From Opitutales bacterium (GTDB taxonomy: Bacteria > Verrucomicrobiota > Verrucomicrobiia > Opitutales > JABSRG01), in assembly GCA_028280845.1 (NCBI GenBank), contig JANQKZ010000018.1, forward strand, positions 62,001 through 126,000: a DNA stretch of 64,000 nucleotides. The letters run 5' to 3'. Within the stretch, counting starts at the first letter, position 1. Each line of letters starts with the position of its first letter. Shown piece after piece: positions 26,709-35,524 of the stretch. A program made the position numbers and the translations under genes. The notes under the pieces were generated by a model. That model saw nothing but the letters and a program-made list of their open reading frames with translations. It had not been told where the DNA came from and did not search any database.

Positions 26709-28445
26709 CTAAGTGTTATGCGTGTTGCGAGCCCAGAGATCTATCTCCTGCGATGTTAGCTCGCCTGTGTAGAATCGGGCCGGTAAGGGTTTCCCTTGAA
26801 TTTGTGTGTTGATCGTAAAGGCAAAGTGGTGATCGCTGAGAAATCCAAGAATGGTTTTCATCCGTGAAAAATTGTCATCCAATCTGCACTTTATGTGGAG
26901 ATACCTTACATTTTCGGCATGTTTTCCCATCCCGGCTATGACGGAATCAAGGCGGTCTCCATGCAGTTTTAGTTTTAGGAAATCAACCGGTTCGGATATT
27001 AAATTATAGAAATTGATTTGCTCGGGGGAGGTGCCGGGTTTTTCGTTTGCCGGAATCAGGCCTTCCGCTCCATCGGTCCTGCGATAAACCCTGCAGCCAG
27101 TCTCGGCTGTATTCTTCTGCAAAATCTCTAAATTGCACGCTTCGTCGGCAATTGCGATGAGGCGTGGGGCGGGGAACTTCTCCGCCCAGAAACGCAGGGC
27201 CAATCCGTAACCGGGTGAGCCATCGATTATGAGCGGGCTTCCCAAAATGCATGGAAAATCATAACTCCACTTCCAGAAACAACGGTCATATTCCTCGAAG
27301 AACCTGTTCCCGTCATCAAAGAAGAACTCACGACCTTGAACCCGGGTAACGCCCTCCTGTCCGGCTTTCCACTGCTCCAGCCGTTCGCGTTCCTGCTCCA
27401 ACCGCCAAACTTCAGGCTTCAGAACCTGCTTCGTGGCGCGCTTGGCCAGCTTGTAGACCTGTGGCGCTATTGCCTTGGCGCGCTTTCGGATCTTTGTGGC
27501 CTCCAGGTCCCTCCAACGCCATCTGAAAAGCCGTTTCAGCTCGCCGGGTGAAACTACGTTGTCCATTCCGATCTGCTCGTTCCCCCATATCGTTCGTTCC
27601 GGGGCCTGGTCGGGATCGGTGAAGAATTCGGCCATGTGCTGTCGAATCGATGTTTCCCGACTTATCTCGATCATCTTCTCCGCCATTCCCGGGCGGCGCA
27701 GATAAAAGGCGGCCTTTTCGAAATCCGATAATTCAAACTCTGCGTAAGGTCCAAAAATCGAAATCTTAGCCCCGAATGCGGCGGCATAGGCTACCAAAGA
27801 GGAACAGCTATTGGTCGTGACGAATTCGAACTGCGACATGAGGGCTCGAACCCGTTCCAGCGAATTCAGGTCGCGGGCATCCGCACCTTCAATGATCGGG
27901 AATCCCTGCCTCGCGAACTCCTCCACCCAATACCCATTACGAATACAAGATGGATGTATACAGATCACCACCGTATGAAAACGATCCCGGATCCTGCCAA
28001 TCTCCTCGACATATTCCTCAAACCTCCACCGGTGCTTCGTATATTCGAGAGAATGCGATGGCATTACCAGCAGGCTGCCTGGAATCCGTTCATAATGCCC
28101 TGGGGGGAGATATGCGATAGGGAGCCCGATCGCCTTTGACTGATAACCGTGGGCCACCAGATAATCCTCATGTTCTTTCCGTGCGACCCAAGTTGGCTCC
28201 TTGCGCGGATCAGCAAGCAGCTCCTCAGCCACATAATCCGGGGAAATCATTCGGTGGCTCGGAATCCAGCCGTGTTCCCAGCCTCCATAGATCTCCCTTG
28301 GTACCCGTCCCAATCCGCAATGATACGAAGCCTCACTGCTGGCTCCATAGTAGTGGGCGGATATCGACGTGTCCCCCAGGTAATCCCGGTCCGGTATCAC
28401 CAGCTGAGCTGGAAGTGGAGGAGATCCAGTTTTATCAGGTCTCAT
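26709..28445 (-). CDS. Two-domain glycan protein: GT-like N-terminus, FkbM-like C-terminus
   Basis: 578 aa. Residues 1-300 contain YLPPGHYERIPGSLLVMPSHSLEYTK-type segments (short parts: LLVMPSHSLEYTKHRW, VVICIHPSC, FVTTNSCSSLVAYAAAFGAK, IFGPYAEFE), resembling surface-polysaccharide GT-B or CDP-glycerol transferase-like domains. Residues 310-370 are a basic coiled-coil linker. Residues 370-578 look like an FkbM-type methyltransferase (IIDGSPGYGLALRF, LISEPVDFLKLKLHGDRLD) but the SAM-binding motif is degenerate. It is the first gene after the promoter at 28525-28553. Combined role in glycan synthesis and modification is inferred; the precise reaction is unknown. Confidence 0.6.
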   Translation of the reverse strand: MRPDKTGSPPLPAQLVIPDRDYLGDTSISAHYYGASSEASYHCGLGRVPREIYGGWEHGWIPSHRMISPDYVAEELLADPRKEPTWVARKEHEDYLVAHGYQSKAIGLPIAYLPPGHYERIPGSLLVMPSHSLEYTKHRWRFEEYVEEIGRIRDRFHTVVICIHPSCIRNGYWVEEFARQGFPIIEGADARDLNSLERVRALMSQFEFVTTNSCSSLVAYAAAFGAKISIFGPYAEFELSDFEKAAFYLRRPGMAEKMIEISRETSIRQHMAEFFTDPDQAPERTIWGNEQIGMDNVVSPGELKRLFRWRWRDLEATKIRKRAKAIAPQVYKLAKRATKQVLKPEVWRLEQERERLEQWKAGQEGVTRVQGREFFFDDGNRFFEEYDRCFWKWSYDFPCILGSPLIIDGSPGYGLALRFWAEKFPAPRLIAIADEACNLEILQKNTAETGCRVYRRTDGAEGLIPANEKPGTSPEQINFYNLISEPVDFLKLKLHGDRLDSVIAGMGKHAENVRYLHIKCRLDDNFSRMKTILGFLSDHHFAFTINTQIQGKPLPARFYTGELTSQEIDLWARNTHNT

Positions 28446-28524
28446 ACTTCAATTTATGAATCGCGGTTTCGGGAAAATACCAACTCCTGGAATGACTTCA
28501 CCAAGGAGACCGAGTGTTGAGTCT

Positions 28525-28553
28525 AGTATAATGGAGGCCAAAGGTTGTTTCAA
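28525..28553 (-). promoter_or_regulatory. Sigma70-like promoter inside the glycan locus
   Basis: On the minus strand TTGAAA (28553-28548), a 17-nt spacer and TATACT (28530-28525): five of six consensus matches in each hexamer with the ideal spacing. It lies about 80 nt upstream of the gene at 28445 in a 150-nt spacer and would start a second transcript covering the distal half of the locus. Confidence 0.65.
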
Positions 28554-28595
28554 AATTTGATAGAGACCGGAAAGAGATCAAAAAGGATATGAATT

Positions 28596-29159
28596 TTATT
28601 TTTGCCGGACGTCCTCTCTCAATGTCCCGTTATGGCGAAATCGGGCAAAGTAGACTTCATCCACTGCTTTGCCATCGACCACCCTGTGCCGGACCCGGCG
28701 ACCATCAGGAACCATATTGGCTTTTTCCATGATTCTGATCATCGGTTTATTACAGCTGAGGGTCCCTCCCGTAACCTTCCGGATATGCTGTTTTTCCAGG
28801 AGAAAGTCACAAACTGCCATCCATGCCTCCAAGCCAAAGCCCTTCCCGTGAATACTTTTTTCCCCGATCAGGATTCCAATATCGGCCGTGGTATGGACGA
28901 GATCGACATAGGCGTTGATATTGCCTATATGGCCGTAAGTGTTATCCTTGGCTATAATCGCCCAGAAAAAATTCGGCGTCTCCTGGAAGGATTTCAGGTA
29001 ATCCTCGCATGATTTTTTGGTATGTTTCGTGTAGCGATGGCGCGAGTACCTGGTCAATTCTTTGTCATTCAACCAGGCAATATATTTATCGGTAATGTGA
29101 TCCCCCGTGAAGTTGACGATGTTTAGCCGAGGCGATTCGATGATGCCAGATTCAGCCAT
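28596..29159 (-). CDS. pseH: GNAT acetyltransferase, probable PseH
   Basis: 187 aa from the ATG at 29159, one nt after the TAG of the preceding gene. GNAT fold: SPRLNIVNFTGDHITDKYIAWLND, GHIGNINAY, ADIGILIGEKSIHGKGFGLEAW (acetyl-CoA loop, given in parts IGILIGEK and GKGFGLEAW) and GGTLSCNKPMIRIMEKANMV. Because PseB, PseC, PseG, PseI and PseF are all encoded upstream on the same strand, it is the expected PseH, N-acetylating UDP-4-amino-4,6-dideoxy-beta-L-AltNAc. A longer frame to 29330 overlaps the upstream gene and is rejected. Terminal gene of the pse block. Confidence 0.8.
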   Translation of the reverse strand: MAESGIIESPRLNIVNFTGDHITDKYIAWLNDKELTRYSRHRYTKHTKKSCEDYLKSFQETPNFFWAIIAKDNTYGHIGNINAYVDLVHTTADIGILIGEKSIHGKGFGLEAWMAVCDFLLEKQHIRKVTGGTLSCNKPMIRIMEKANMVPDGRRVRHRVVDGKAVDEVYFARFRHNGTLREDVRQK

Positions 29160-29160
29160 G

Positions 29161-30294
29161 CTAAGATGCCGAGATTGAATCCAAAAGTTGAAAGATCTGC
29201 TGAATGACAATCGGGGTTGCCCGTCTCCCGAAGCCATTTCGCTCCTGCTCAAGGTTTGACGACTGCATAAGGGAACCGACTGCCTGTGCCAGCTCCGCTT
29301 CGCTCCGGCAGCACCGGACTTTGGGCGCACCCTGAAGCGGATTTTCTCCGGAGGGAACGTAGCTTACCACCGGAATACCAAGAATGGCGCATTCCAAAAG
29401 GATCATGCTGTGTATCCCGACGACAAGGTCCGCGGCAAGGCCCAGATCATGTGAAGCGAATCCCTCCGCTTTCATGACTGAGAATGGCGCATCGGGCAGG
29501 GAGTTCCAGGCATCGGCATTCTCACGCGGATGTGGATTGATGCATAAACGGAAAGAGGGAACAGCACTGTCGGACTGCAGTTTGGTGAGAACCCTGACCA
29601 GGTCTAAGCCTGCCGTTTGTTCCGTATATCCCGGATGGCCGCCTTCTGGCGGAAACTTCGAGAAGAAATCGGCCAAGGGCTGAGACATGAATACAATCAG
29701 TTTTTCTTCCGAGGACAGTCCCATTTTGTCCCTGCAGGAATTCCTCCTCCTTGCCTTTTGTTCCCGAGTCATGGCAATAAGTGGATCGAAAGCGGGTTGG
29801 CCGGTCACGACGAGTTTTTCCAAGGGAAAACCAAGAGCTTCCATTGCTCCCAAAGCCCTATCATCCATCACTGCGATGCGATCCGGTAGATTCAATTTCC
29901 CCTGATCATCCTCAAAGCGTCGTCGGTAATTGGCCCAGAAGTCCAGAACCGCCAAGGTCGGAACTCCGGCTTCCCGCGCGCTGGCGAAGAATTTCTGTTC
30001 GAGGTCGGTGGCATTCACGGAGGTCGCGGATAGAAGGACCTCAATGCGATGTTCATAGAGAATCTGAAGGCAATCGCGATAGGTTGTCGAATCGGGCAAA
30101 GTCTCGCATTCGATTCCCCGGCGGGAGAAAATCTCCGGTGCTTGCCGATACCCCAGCACGCGTAGATTTGCTTTCCCCATGGCCAGGAGCTCATGGATGA
30201 CTGGAGCAATGGCTGCCGCCCCCCCGGGATCTCCGGCAATGGTCAGAATGCTTGGCTGCCCTTTCTGGAAACGATCTGAATCCGGTTCCAACAT
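29161..30294 (-). CDS. GT-B/epimerase-fold protein, function unassigned
   Basis: About 377 aa. It starts near ILTIAGDPGGAAAIAPVI and shows a two-Rossmann architecture: LLSATSVNATDLEQKF, VPTLAVLDFWANYRRRF, LPDRIAVMDDRALGAM, LVVTGQPAFDPLI, then LIVFMSQPLADFF, FRLCINPHPREN and DLVVGIHSMILLECAILGIPVVSY. This resembles UDP-sugar 2-epimerase-like or glycerophosphotransferase-like GT-B proteins. Start uncertain: ATGs exist at 30342, 30324, 30312 and 30294; the last avoids overlap with the upstream gene. Placed between an oxidoreductase and pseH, it probably handles the same sugar. Confidence 0.6.
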   Translation of the reverse strand: MLEPDSDRFQKGQPSILTIAGDPGGAAAIAPVIHELLAMGKANLRVLGYRQAPEIFSRRGIECETLPDSTTYRDCLQILYEHRIEVLLSATSVNATDLEQKFFASAREAGVPTLAVLDFWANYRRRFEDDQGKLNLPDRIAVMDDRALGAMEALGFPLEKLVVTGQPAFDPLIAMTREQKARRRNSCRDKMGLSSEEKLIVFMSQPLADFFSKFPPEGGHPGYTEQTAGLDLVRVLTKLQSDSAVPSFRLCINPHPRENADAWNSLPDAPFSVMKAEGFASHDLGLAADLVVGIHSMILLECAILGIPVVSYVPSGENPLQGAPKVRCCRSEAELAQAVGSLMQSSNLEQERNGFGRRATPIVIQQIFQLLDSISAS

Positions 30295-30298
30295 CCTT

Positions 30299-31324
30299 TC
30301 AATCGACCGCATGCCACTTGCCATTGCCCCGTAGCGAGGCAATCACCGCTTCGCCGACTTTTATCGGAACAATCGCATCCCGGGCAGGGGATAGGGGTTC
30401 TCTGCCCGTATTCCAAGCGTCTGCCAGATCCTCAACCGCATTCAACATCACATTTTTCAATCCACCGATCACCGTTTCACCGGGCAGTGGGTGAAGGAAG
30501 TGATAGCCGGGATTACGTTCACTCGCCTTGGGTTTCGAGATTTCCACTTTGTGCCCCGAGTCCAGTATTTGAATGCGGCCGGAAGTGCCCAGAATATCCA
30601 TTTCAAAAATGGTGAATGAGTCTTTGTCGCATCCGGCGAGTCGGGCCACTGCTCCATGGCCGAGAAGGAGATCAACATCCGGGGTGGGGTCGTTCGATTC
30701 ACGGTCAAATTTCGGCAGCGCTCTGACCTGATGGATTTCCTCTCCGGTGAGGAAGCGCAATAGATCGATCCAGTGGGATCCATTATGGAAAATCCCTTTG
30801 GTATAGCAGCCCATGACCGTTTGTAATTTCCCAAATTCGCCCTCGCCGATTCGTTTGCGTAGCATCTGAAATACGGGAGCATAACGCCTGGAGAAATTTA
30901 CAGCGATCTTGATGCCCGAATCGTTTGCACTTTCCACGAGTCGTTTTCCTTCTTTCGAACTCAGGGCAAGGGGTTTCTCCACTAAAATAGCCCTCACTCC
31001 GGGGCATCTGACGACTTGAGAGGCCAGTTCAAAGTGGGTGCTATCCGGAGTGGCTATGGAAACAAAATCCGGCTGAATCGCGGCAAGCAGATCCGAACTA
31101 TTGGAAAACGTGGCCGAGCGTTCCACATGATATTCCCGCGAGGCTGAAATCAGCGCAGCAGGATTCCGGTCCGATAACCCGACAAGTTCAGTCTTCTCGC
31201 TTTCCGACAAGGCATGTGCGTGTGTCAGAATACCCACTTCAGAATGCTCAGTTCGACCGGCAGCTCCAATTTGCCCGCAGCCAACCACGACCGCACGCAA
31301 CGGACTGGAATTAGTGGAACCCAT
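30299..31324 (-). CDS. Gfo/Idh/MocA family oxidoreductase
   Basis: 341 aa. N-terminal Rossmann domain with VVVGCGQIGAAG, the DFVSIATPDSTHFELA segment and the EKPLAL motif (Lys required for catalysis in this family), followed by AVNFSRRYAPVF and the C-terminal domain with HNGSHWIDLLRFLTG, containing the conserved His. NAD(P)-dependent sugar oxidoreductase. Together with the neighbouring aminotransferase it may make or modify an amino sugar that is separate from, or derived from, the pseudaminate pathway. Confidence 0.88.
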   Translation of the reverse strand: MGSTNSSPLRAVVVGCGQIGAAGRTEHSEVGILTHAHALSESEKTELVGLSDRNPAALISASREYHVERSATFSNSSDLLAAIQPDFVSIATPDSTHFELASQVVRCPGVRAILVEKPLALSSKEGKRLVESANDSGIKIAVNFSRRYAPVFQMLRKRIGEGEFGKLQTVMGCYTKGIFHNGSHWIDLLRFLTGEEIHQVRALPKFDRESNDPTPDVDLLLGHGAVARLAGCDKDSFTIFEMDILGTSGRIQILDSGHKVEISKPKASERNPGYHFLHPLPGETVIGGLKNVMLNAVEDLADAWNTGREPLSPARDAIVPIKVGEAVIASLRGNGKWHAVD

Positions 31325-31359
31325 ACATTAGGGCCAGGTCGAGGTTTCTCAGTAAGCTC

Positions 31360-32736
31360 CTATCTGACATTGCTTCTACCTGCGGCATCCACAGGTGTGA
31401 ACACGTCGTTTGTCTCGTCCGCGGGGAACGCCGCAACAACTTGATCGGAATGAGCGACTACTTTTTCCATAGCGTCGGCAAAATCATCAATATCATTTTC
31501 AGTCAGGGGCTCCCGGACAATCGGGCTGAGAAGCAATTCTTTCTCATACATTTTTTCAGTCACGGGGCAGAGGCCTTTCGAGTAATTATAATTGACGTCC
31601 GGGTTGCAGGAAAACGGAAACCCTTTTGATCCAATGGCCGTCTGCTTCTGGTAAATCGTGCTCAGGTAGAGCGGTTTCACATATCCTTCTGTCAGGGGTG
31701 TGCTTTCAAATCCCCCGGGTTTTGGGAGTTCCGCCGCCACTGACTTCAAAAACAAGTTTCGTGTCATGCCAATGGCACGATGGTCATATCGAATCGGGTA
31801 GACATAATAAGCATGGGTTGAATCTCTCGGGATTTCCTGGGGCTGGAGACCTTCGATATCCTGGAGCCGCTGATCCAGTTTTCGGGCCAGGGTTGTCCGC
31901 GTTTCCAGGATGCCCTCAAGTTTCTTTAACTGCTCAATCCCGATGGCAGCCTGTAACTCTGTTAACCGGTAATTTCCTCCGATCGTGTTTGAGATATCCT
32001 CTAATTTCGAGGTCCCAACGACGTTCTCTCCGTGATTGCGGATCAAGCGGCATCGCTCGGCGATTTCATCATCTTGGGTCACGATCATCCCACCCTCACC
32101 GGTGTGGATGTGTTTGTGGAAATTGAGGCTGAATCCCCCAACGTCGCCAATGGCTCCGACAGGCCGTCCGTTTGAATAGGTTCCCGGGGCCTGGGCGGCG
32201 TCTTCGATAACCTTGATTCCGCGGGGGCGGGCAATTTCCAATATTGCATCAATATTCGCGGGACACCCGAAAATGTGGACGAGCACAATAGCCTTCGTCC
32301 GCTCTGTAATACATGCCTCCACGGATGCCGGATCCAGTCCGAAGGTATTGGATTCGATGTCGGCAAAGACCGGAATTCCTCCATAGAACAGCGCGCATGT
32401 GGCCGATGCCGACATGGTGTAAGGTGAGCATATGACTTCGTCGCCCGGTTCCACCCCCACTGCCCCGATGCAGGTTACGAGCCCTGAGGTCCAGGAGTTT
32501 ACACTAATGGCGTGGCGAAAGCCATATTGGTGAGCCCACTGCTCTTCGAATTCCCGTACCTTTGGGCCACCCGAAAAAAAGGGTCCTGGTCCTCCGATGA
32601 AAGCGGAGAGCACATCGGATTCCAAAACTTGTGCAACCGCATCGCGTTCCGCGAGACCCACGGTTGTCCTCTCCGGAAAAGGTGCCGACCGTACCGGGGA
32701 GCCTCCAAGGATTGCGGGTAATTTCTCACTGCTCAT
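31360..32736 (-). CDS. DegT/DnrJ/EryC1-type sugar aminotransferase
   Basis: 458 aa from the ATG at 32736 (MSSEKLPAILGGSPV). Fold-type I PLP enzyme: SVNSWTSGLVTCIGAVGV, GDEVICSPYTMSASATCAL, VIEDAAQAPG (PLP-binding Asp), SLNFHKHIHTGEGGMIV (the Lys in FHKH is the likely Schiff-base residue) and NYRLTELQAAIGIEQLKKL. It is longer than PseC because of C-terminal insertions (KGFPFSCNPDVNYNYSKG). It lies between pseI and a Gfo/Idh/MocA oxidoreductase, a pair often used to make 3-amino or 4-amino sugars. The substrate is not known. Confidence 0.87.
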   Translation of the reverse strand: MSSEKLPAILGGSPVRSAPFPERTTVGLAERDAVAQVLESDVLSAFIGGPGPFFSGGPKVREFEEQWAHQYGFRHAISVNSWTSGLVTCIGAVGVEPGDEVICSPYTMSASATCALFYGGIPVFADIESNTFGLDPASVEACITERTKAIVLVHIFGCPANIDAILEIARPRGIKVIEDAAQAPGTYSNGRPVGAIGDVGGFSLNFHKHIHTGEGGMIVTQDDEIAERCRLIRNHGENVVGTSKLEDISNTIGGNYRLTELQAAIGIEQLKKLEGILETRTTLARKLDQRLQDIEGLQPQEIPRDSTHAYYVYPIRYDHRAIGMTRNLFLKSVAAELPKPGGFESTPLTEGYVKPLYLSTIYQKQTAIGSKGFPFSCNPDVNYNYSKGLCPVTEKMYEKELLLSPIVREPLTENDIDDFADAMEKVVAHSDQVVAAFPADETNDVFTPVDAAGRSNVR

Positions 32737-32759
32737 GATAAAAATGGATGATGGATGGC

Positions 32760-33839
32760 TTAGTCGCCGCGGGGAAAAAGATGCTCCCACGAGATGGGCA
32801 TGCCTCTGCTGATTCTTTGGGATGAAACCGCTCCCAGAACCCAGTGAAGGTACTTGGGTGGAAGGCCGTTTCCCGGCCGGATCGACCTGACGTTTTCTGA
32901 GGTGAATTCCTCTCCCTTTTCGATGTCACGCACGGCGAAAAGGGAGCGGCGAAACACCTTGCTTGCCTGTTCCTTTTCCGTCAGCTCGTAGCTCACTCTG
33001 CCCAAGGCTTTCTCGGTGACGCGAACGGCATCGACCATAGCCCTGAACTCGTGAGGTTCCAGGGAGAAAGCACTGTCGGGCCCCGGCGTATCCCTGGAAA
33101 GTGTAAAGTGTTTTTCGATGATACAAGCCCCAAGAGCCACTGCCGCAACGGGAACCTCGATTCCCAGGGTATGATCAGACAGCCCTGCCGGAAGTCCAAA
33201 GGCTTCAGCCATATGGGGAATCCGACGCAGGTTGACCTCTTCGGGCGGAGCCGGGTAGGCGCTGGTGCACTTCAGGAGAGCCAGTTCTTTGCATCCCGCG
33301 TTACGGGCTGCCCGGACGGCATCGTCGATTTCCGAGAGCGACGCCATCCCCGTGGACATGATGATTGGTTTTTGCGTGGCCGCCACCCGTTCAATCAGCG
33401 GGATATCGACGATTTCGAAGGAAGCGATTTTATAGGCTGGAACGCCAAGTTCCTCGAGAAAGTCGACACTCGTGAAATCGAAGGGGGTAGAAAAGAAATC
33501 CAGACCGAGCTTTTCGGCCTCCGCTTTCAATCCTTCATGCCACTCCCAGGGGGTGTAAGCCTCGGCATACAACTGATACAGGTTTTTTCCTTCCCAGAGC
33601 GTTCCCTGACCTATGACGAAGAATTCGTTTGCGCAGTCGATTGTGAGCGTTTCGGGTGTATAGGTCTGAAGCTTGACCGCATCCGCGCCGGCCCCCATCA
33701 TGGCGTGGAGGATTTTGACTGCCAGACTGTAATCCTGCGCATGATTTGCCGACATCTCCGCAATGATGTAGGTCGGGGAGCCGAGGCCGACGGATCTTCC
33801 GTTTATCGTGAATCCGGGCTGCGAGATGTTTTCATTCAT
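32760..33839 (-). CDS. pseI: Pseudaminic acid synthase
   Basis: 359 aa. NeuB/PseI family: IIAEMSANHAQDYSLAV, AGADAVKLQTYTPETLTID, FFSTPFDFTSVDFLEELG, YKIASFEIVD, PIIMSTGMASL, LKCTSAYPA, GLSDHTLGIEVPVAAVALGA and IEKHFTLSRDTPGPDSAFSL, followed by a C-terminal SAF domain (RRSLFAVRDIEKGEEF, NVRSIRPGNGL). The QTYTPETLT segment is the PseI rather than NeuB version. It condenses phosphoenolpyruvate with 2,4-diacetamido-2,4,6-trideoxy-L-altrose. It is two nt from pseG on the upstream side, in the expected pse operon. Confidence 0.93.
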   Translation of the reverse strand: MNENISQPGFTINGRSVGLGSPTYIIAEMSANHAQDYSLAVKILHAMMGAGADAVKLQTYTPETLTIDCANEFFVIGQGTLWEGKNLYQLYAEAYTPWEWHEGLKAEAEKLGLDFFSTPFDFTSVDFLEELGVPAYKIASFEIVDIPLIERVAATQKPIIMSTGMASLSEIDDAVRAARNAGCKELALLKCTSAYPAPPEEVNLRRIPHMAEAFGLPAGLSDHTLGIEVPVAAVALGACIIEKHFTLSRDTPGPDSAFSLEPHEFRAMVDAVRVTEKALGRVSYELTEKEQASKVFRRSLFAVRDIEKGEEFTSENVRSIRPGNGLPPKYLHWVLGAVSSQRISRGMPISWEHLFPRGD

Positions 33840-33841
33840 GA

Positions 33842-35524
33842 TTAGCGCTTCTTAAATATATGAAGTTCAAATCGGTGTCCCAGGTAATCGAAGAACGCGG
33901 GATAGCGCTCGTTATCCACCACGCGGAACAAATTGATCTGTTCACGAAGCGGTTTGTCGAGATCCAGCTGACTGTCTTCCGACTGTCGCCTTTGATAAAA
34001 TGTGGCTTCTCCTACTTGCGGCTTCCCGTTAATGCAATTCGGATAAGCTTCAATGAATGTTTTGCATAGGCGAAGGATTTCAGCAGCTAGTATGGCACGG
34101 GTTTCATCGATGAGCTCATGCCCGTCCAACTGGATTTCCCCGGTAAAATAAACCTCACCGCTGTCGACCGTTGCGGCAGCTTCAAAAAGCGTAATTGGAA
34201 TGTCATTCTTACCTTCCAGGATCTGCCAGGTAAGAGGTGACCAGCCTCTTCCCTCTGGCAGCCTGCTTGCGTGTACCACCAGGTTGTGAGGATTTCTGGC
34301 TAACACCCTTTTCTTCACGATATCCTCGAAGGACAGTAAAAAAACAATATCTGATGCAGGAATCTGATCGGCATGGTGGACGAGATTTACGCGATGCCCG
34401 GCATCGCGAAGATACTGGATAAATGGAAGGAGATACTCATTCATCCAAGTGCCGGCAGCGGTTGCGAAAGTAAGGTCAAAAACACCCTCCAGAGCTGCGG
34501 CTACCCTTACAGCCCCATGCCCGTCAACTGGGCGTGATTCAGAAGAATCCAAGATGTTGTCGGTCTCTCTGCTAAGCCATTGTTTAAGGGGTTCGACCGA
34601 GCTTTCGTTGAGTTGATGATACCAACCCAGTGACAGGGCCATCCCTCGAGAGCTGAGCTCCTCAACAATGGGCACCTGGTTGTCTGCGATAGTAACCACA
34701 CAGCCGGGCAAACCGAAGAATAACCACTCCCAACAGGTGCTACCTCCCGCTGAGATAATGCCATCGGCCCATTCATACTCTGAAGGCATGTCTTTCACGC
34801 CGACTTTCACCTCCAGTTGGTGGCGGCTTTCACGCGCCTGGAGAGATGCTAAGTGGGGATTTGCCCCCCACGCCAGGATCCGAATGCTCAGGGACTGCTC
34901 GTGTATTTGCTCTAGAAGATCCAGGATTCGCCCAGTGGCATTGCAGGCATCCATTCCGCCCATACTAATAAGCAGGCGTTTAATTGAACCTGCGCCGGAT
35001 GACCGGGCTTCCGGGATCCTTTCGCGGAACTCTCTTCGGAGGAGAACGAATTTGGCTCCGAGGAACTGGTTGAAGGGGGTAATTGCGCTTTCCCTGGGGT
35101 GTTTTTCCGCCCCAAGGTTTTGGTTCAGAAGCGCATGACAGGCCCAAACCTTGCAGTGACCGTAGTCATCAACACAGAGCACCTTCAGTCCTGCTGCGGC
35201 AAGTTTTCCCTGATACTCGATCCCAAAGTGATATCCATCCAAGACGATCCAATTTGCCTCCGGGTATTCCGAAGTCGCCACCGCGAGTGTTTTCTCCAAG
35301 TCCTTATCGTCACCGGGTTTGCCTCCCTCAATGTAGTGCAATTGTATTCCCGACGCTTTAACATGATCCCGGAGACTCAGCGGGCATTCAACCGACACGA
35401 TAATCGGAATTCCGCCCCGGTCCTGAATCGCCTGGGCGAGGGCAATCATTCGCATAATGTGCCCGGTACCCAAGTGAGGTCTGGCATCTGCTCGAAGGAT
35501 AACAGTGTAGCGTGAGTCAGCCAT
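33842..35524 (-). CDS. pseG: PseG UDP-sugar hydrolase fused to formyltransferase-like domain
   Basis: 560 aa, about 200 longer than ordinary PseG. Residues 1-340 are PseG-like: RADARPHLGTGHIMRMIALA, WIVLDGYHFG, LLNQNLGA, LLISMGGMDA, GIISAGGSTCWEWLFFGLP. They release UDP from the altrosamine intermediate. Residues 350-560 resemble the N-domain of formyltransferases: HASRLPEGRGWSPLTW and ATVDSGEVYF, with the His and Asp positions kept but the usual Asn two residues before His replaced by Val, and a C-terminal NLFRVVDNERYPAFF segment. The fusion may couple hydrolysis to N-formylation. It overlaps pseF by 8 bp. Confidence 0.85.
   Translation of the reverse strand: MADSRYTVILRADARPHLGTGHIMRMIALAQAIQDRGGIPIIVSVECPLSLRDHVKASGIQLHYIEGGKPGDDKDLEKTLAVATSEYPEANWIVLDGYHFGIEYQGKLAAAGLKVLCVDDYGHCKVWACHALLNQNLGAEKHPRESAITPFNQFLGAKFVLLRREFRERIPEARSSGAGSIKRLLISMGGMDACNATGRILDLLEQIHEQSLSIRILAWGANPHLASLQARESRHQLEVKVGVKDMPSEYEWADGIISAGGSTCWEWLFFGLPGCVVTIADNQVPIVEELSSRGMALSLGWYHQLNESSVEPLKQWLSRETDNILDSSESRPVDGHGAVRVAAALEGVFDLTFATAAGTWMNEYLLPFIQYLRDAGHRVNLVHHADQIPASDIVFLLSFEDIVKKRVLARNPHNLVVHASRLPEGRGWSPLTWQILEGKNDIPITLFEAAATVDSGEVYFTGEIQLDGHELIDETRAILAAEILRLCKTFIEAYPNCINGKPQVGEATFYQRRQSEDSQLDLDKPLREQINLFRVVDNERYPAFFDYLGHRFELHIFKKR

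Noticed and set aside
33051-33845. 264-codon open frame opposite pseI
   Set aside because: Antisense shadow; translation has no known motif and pseI is certain.
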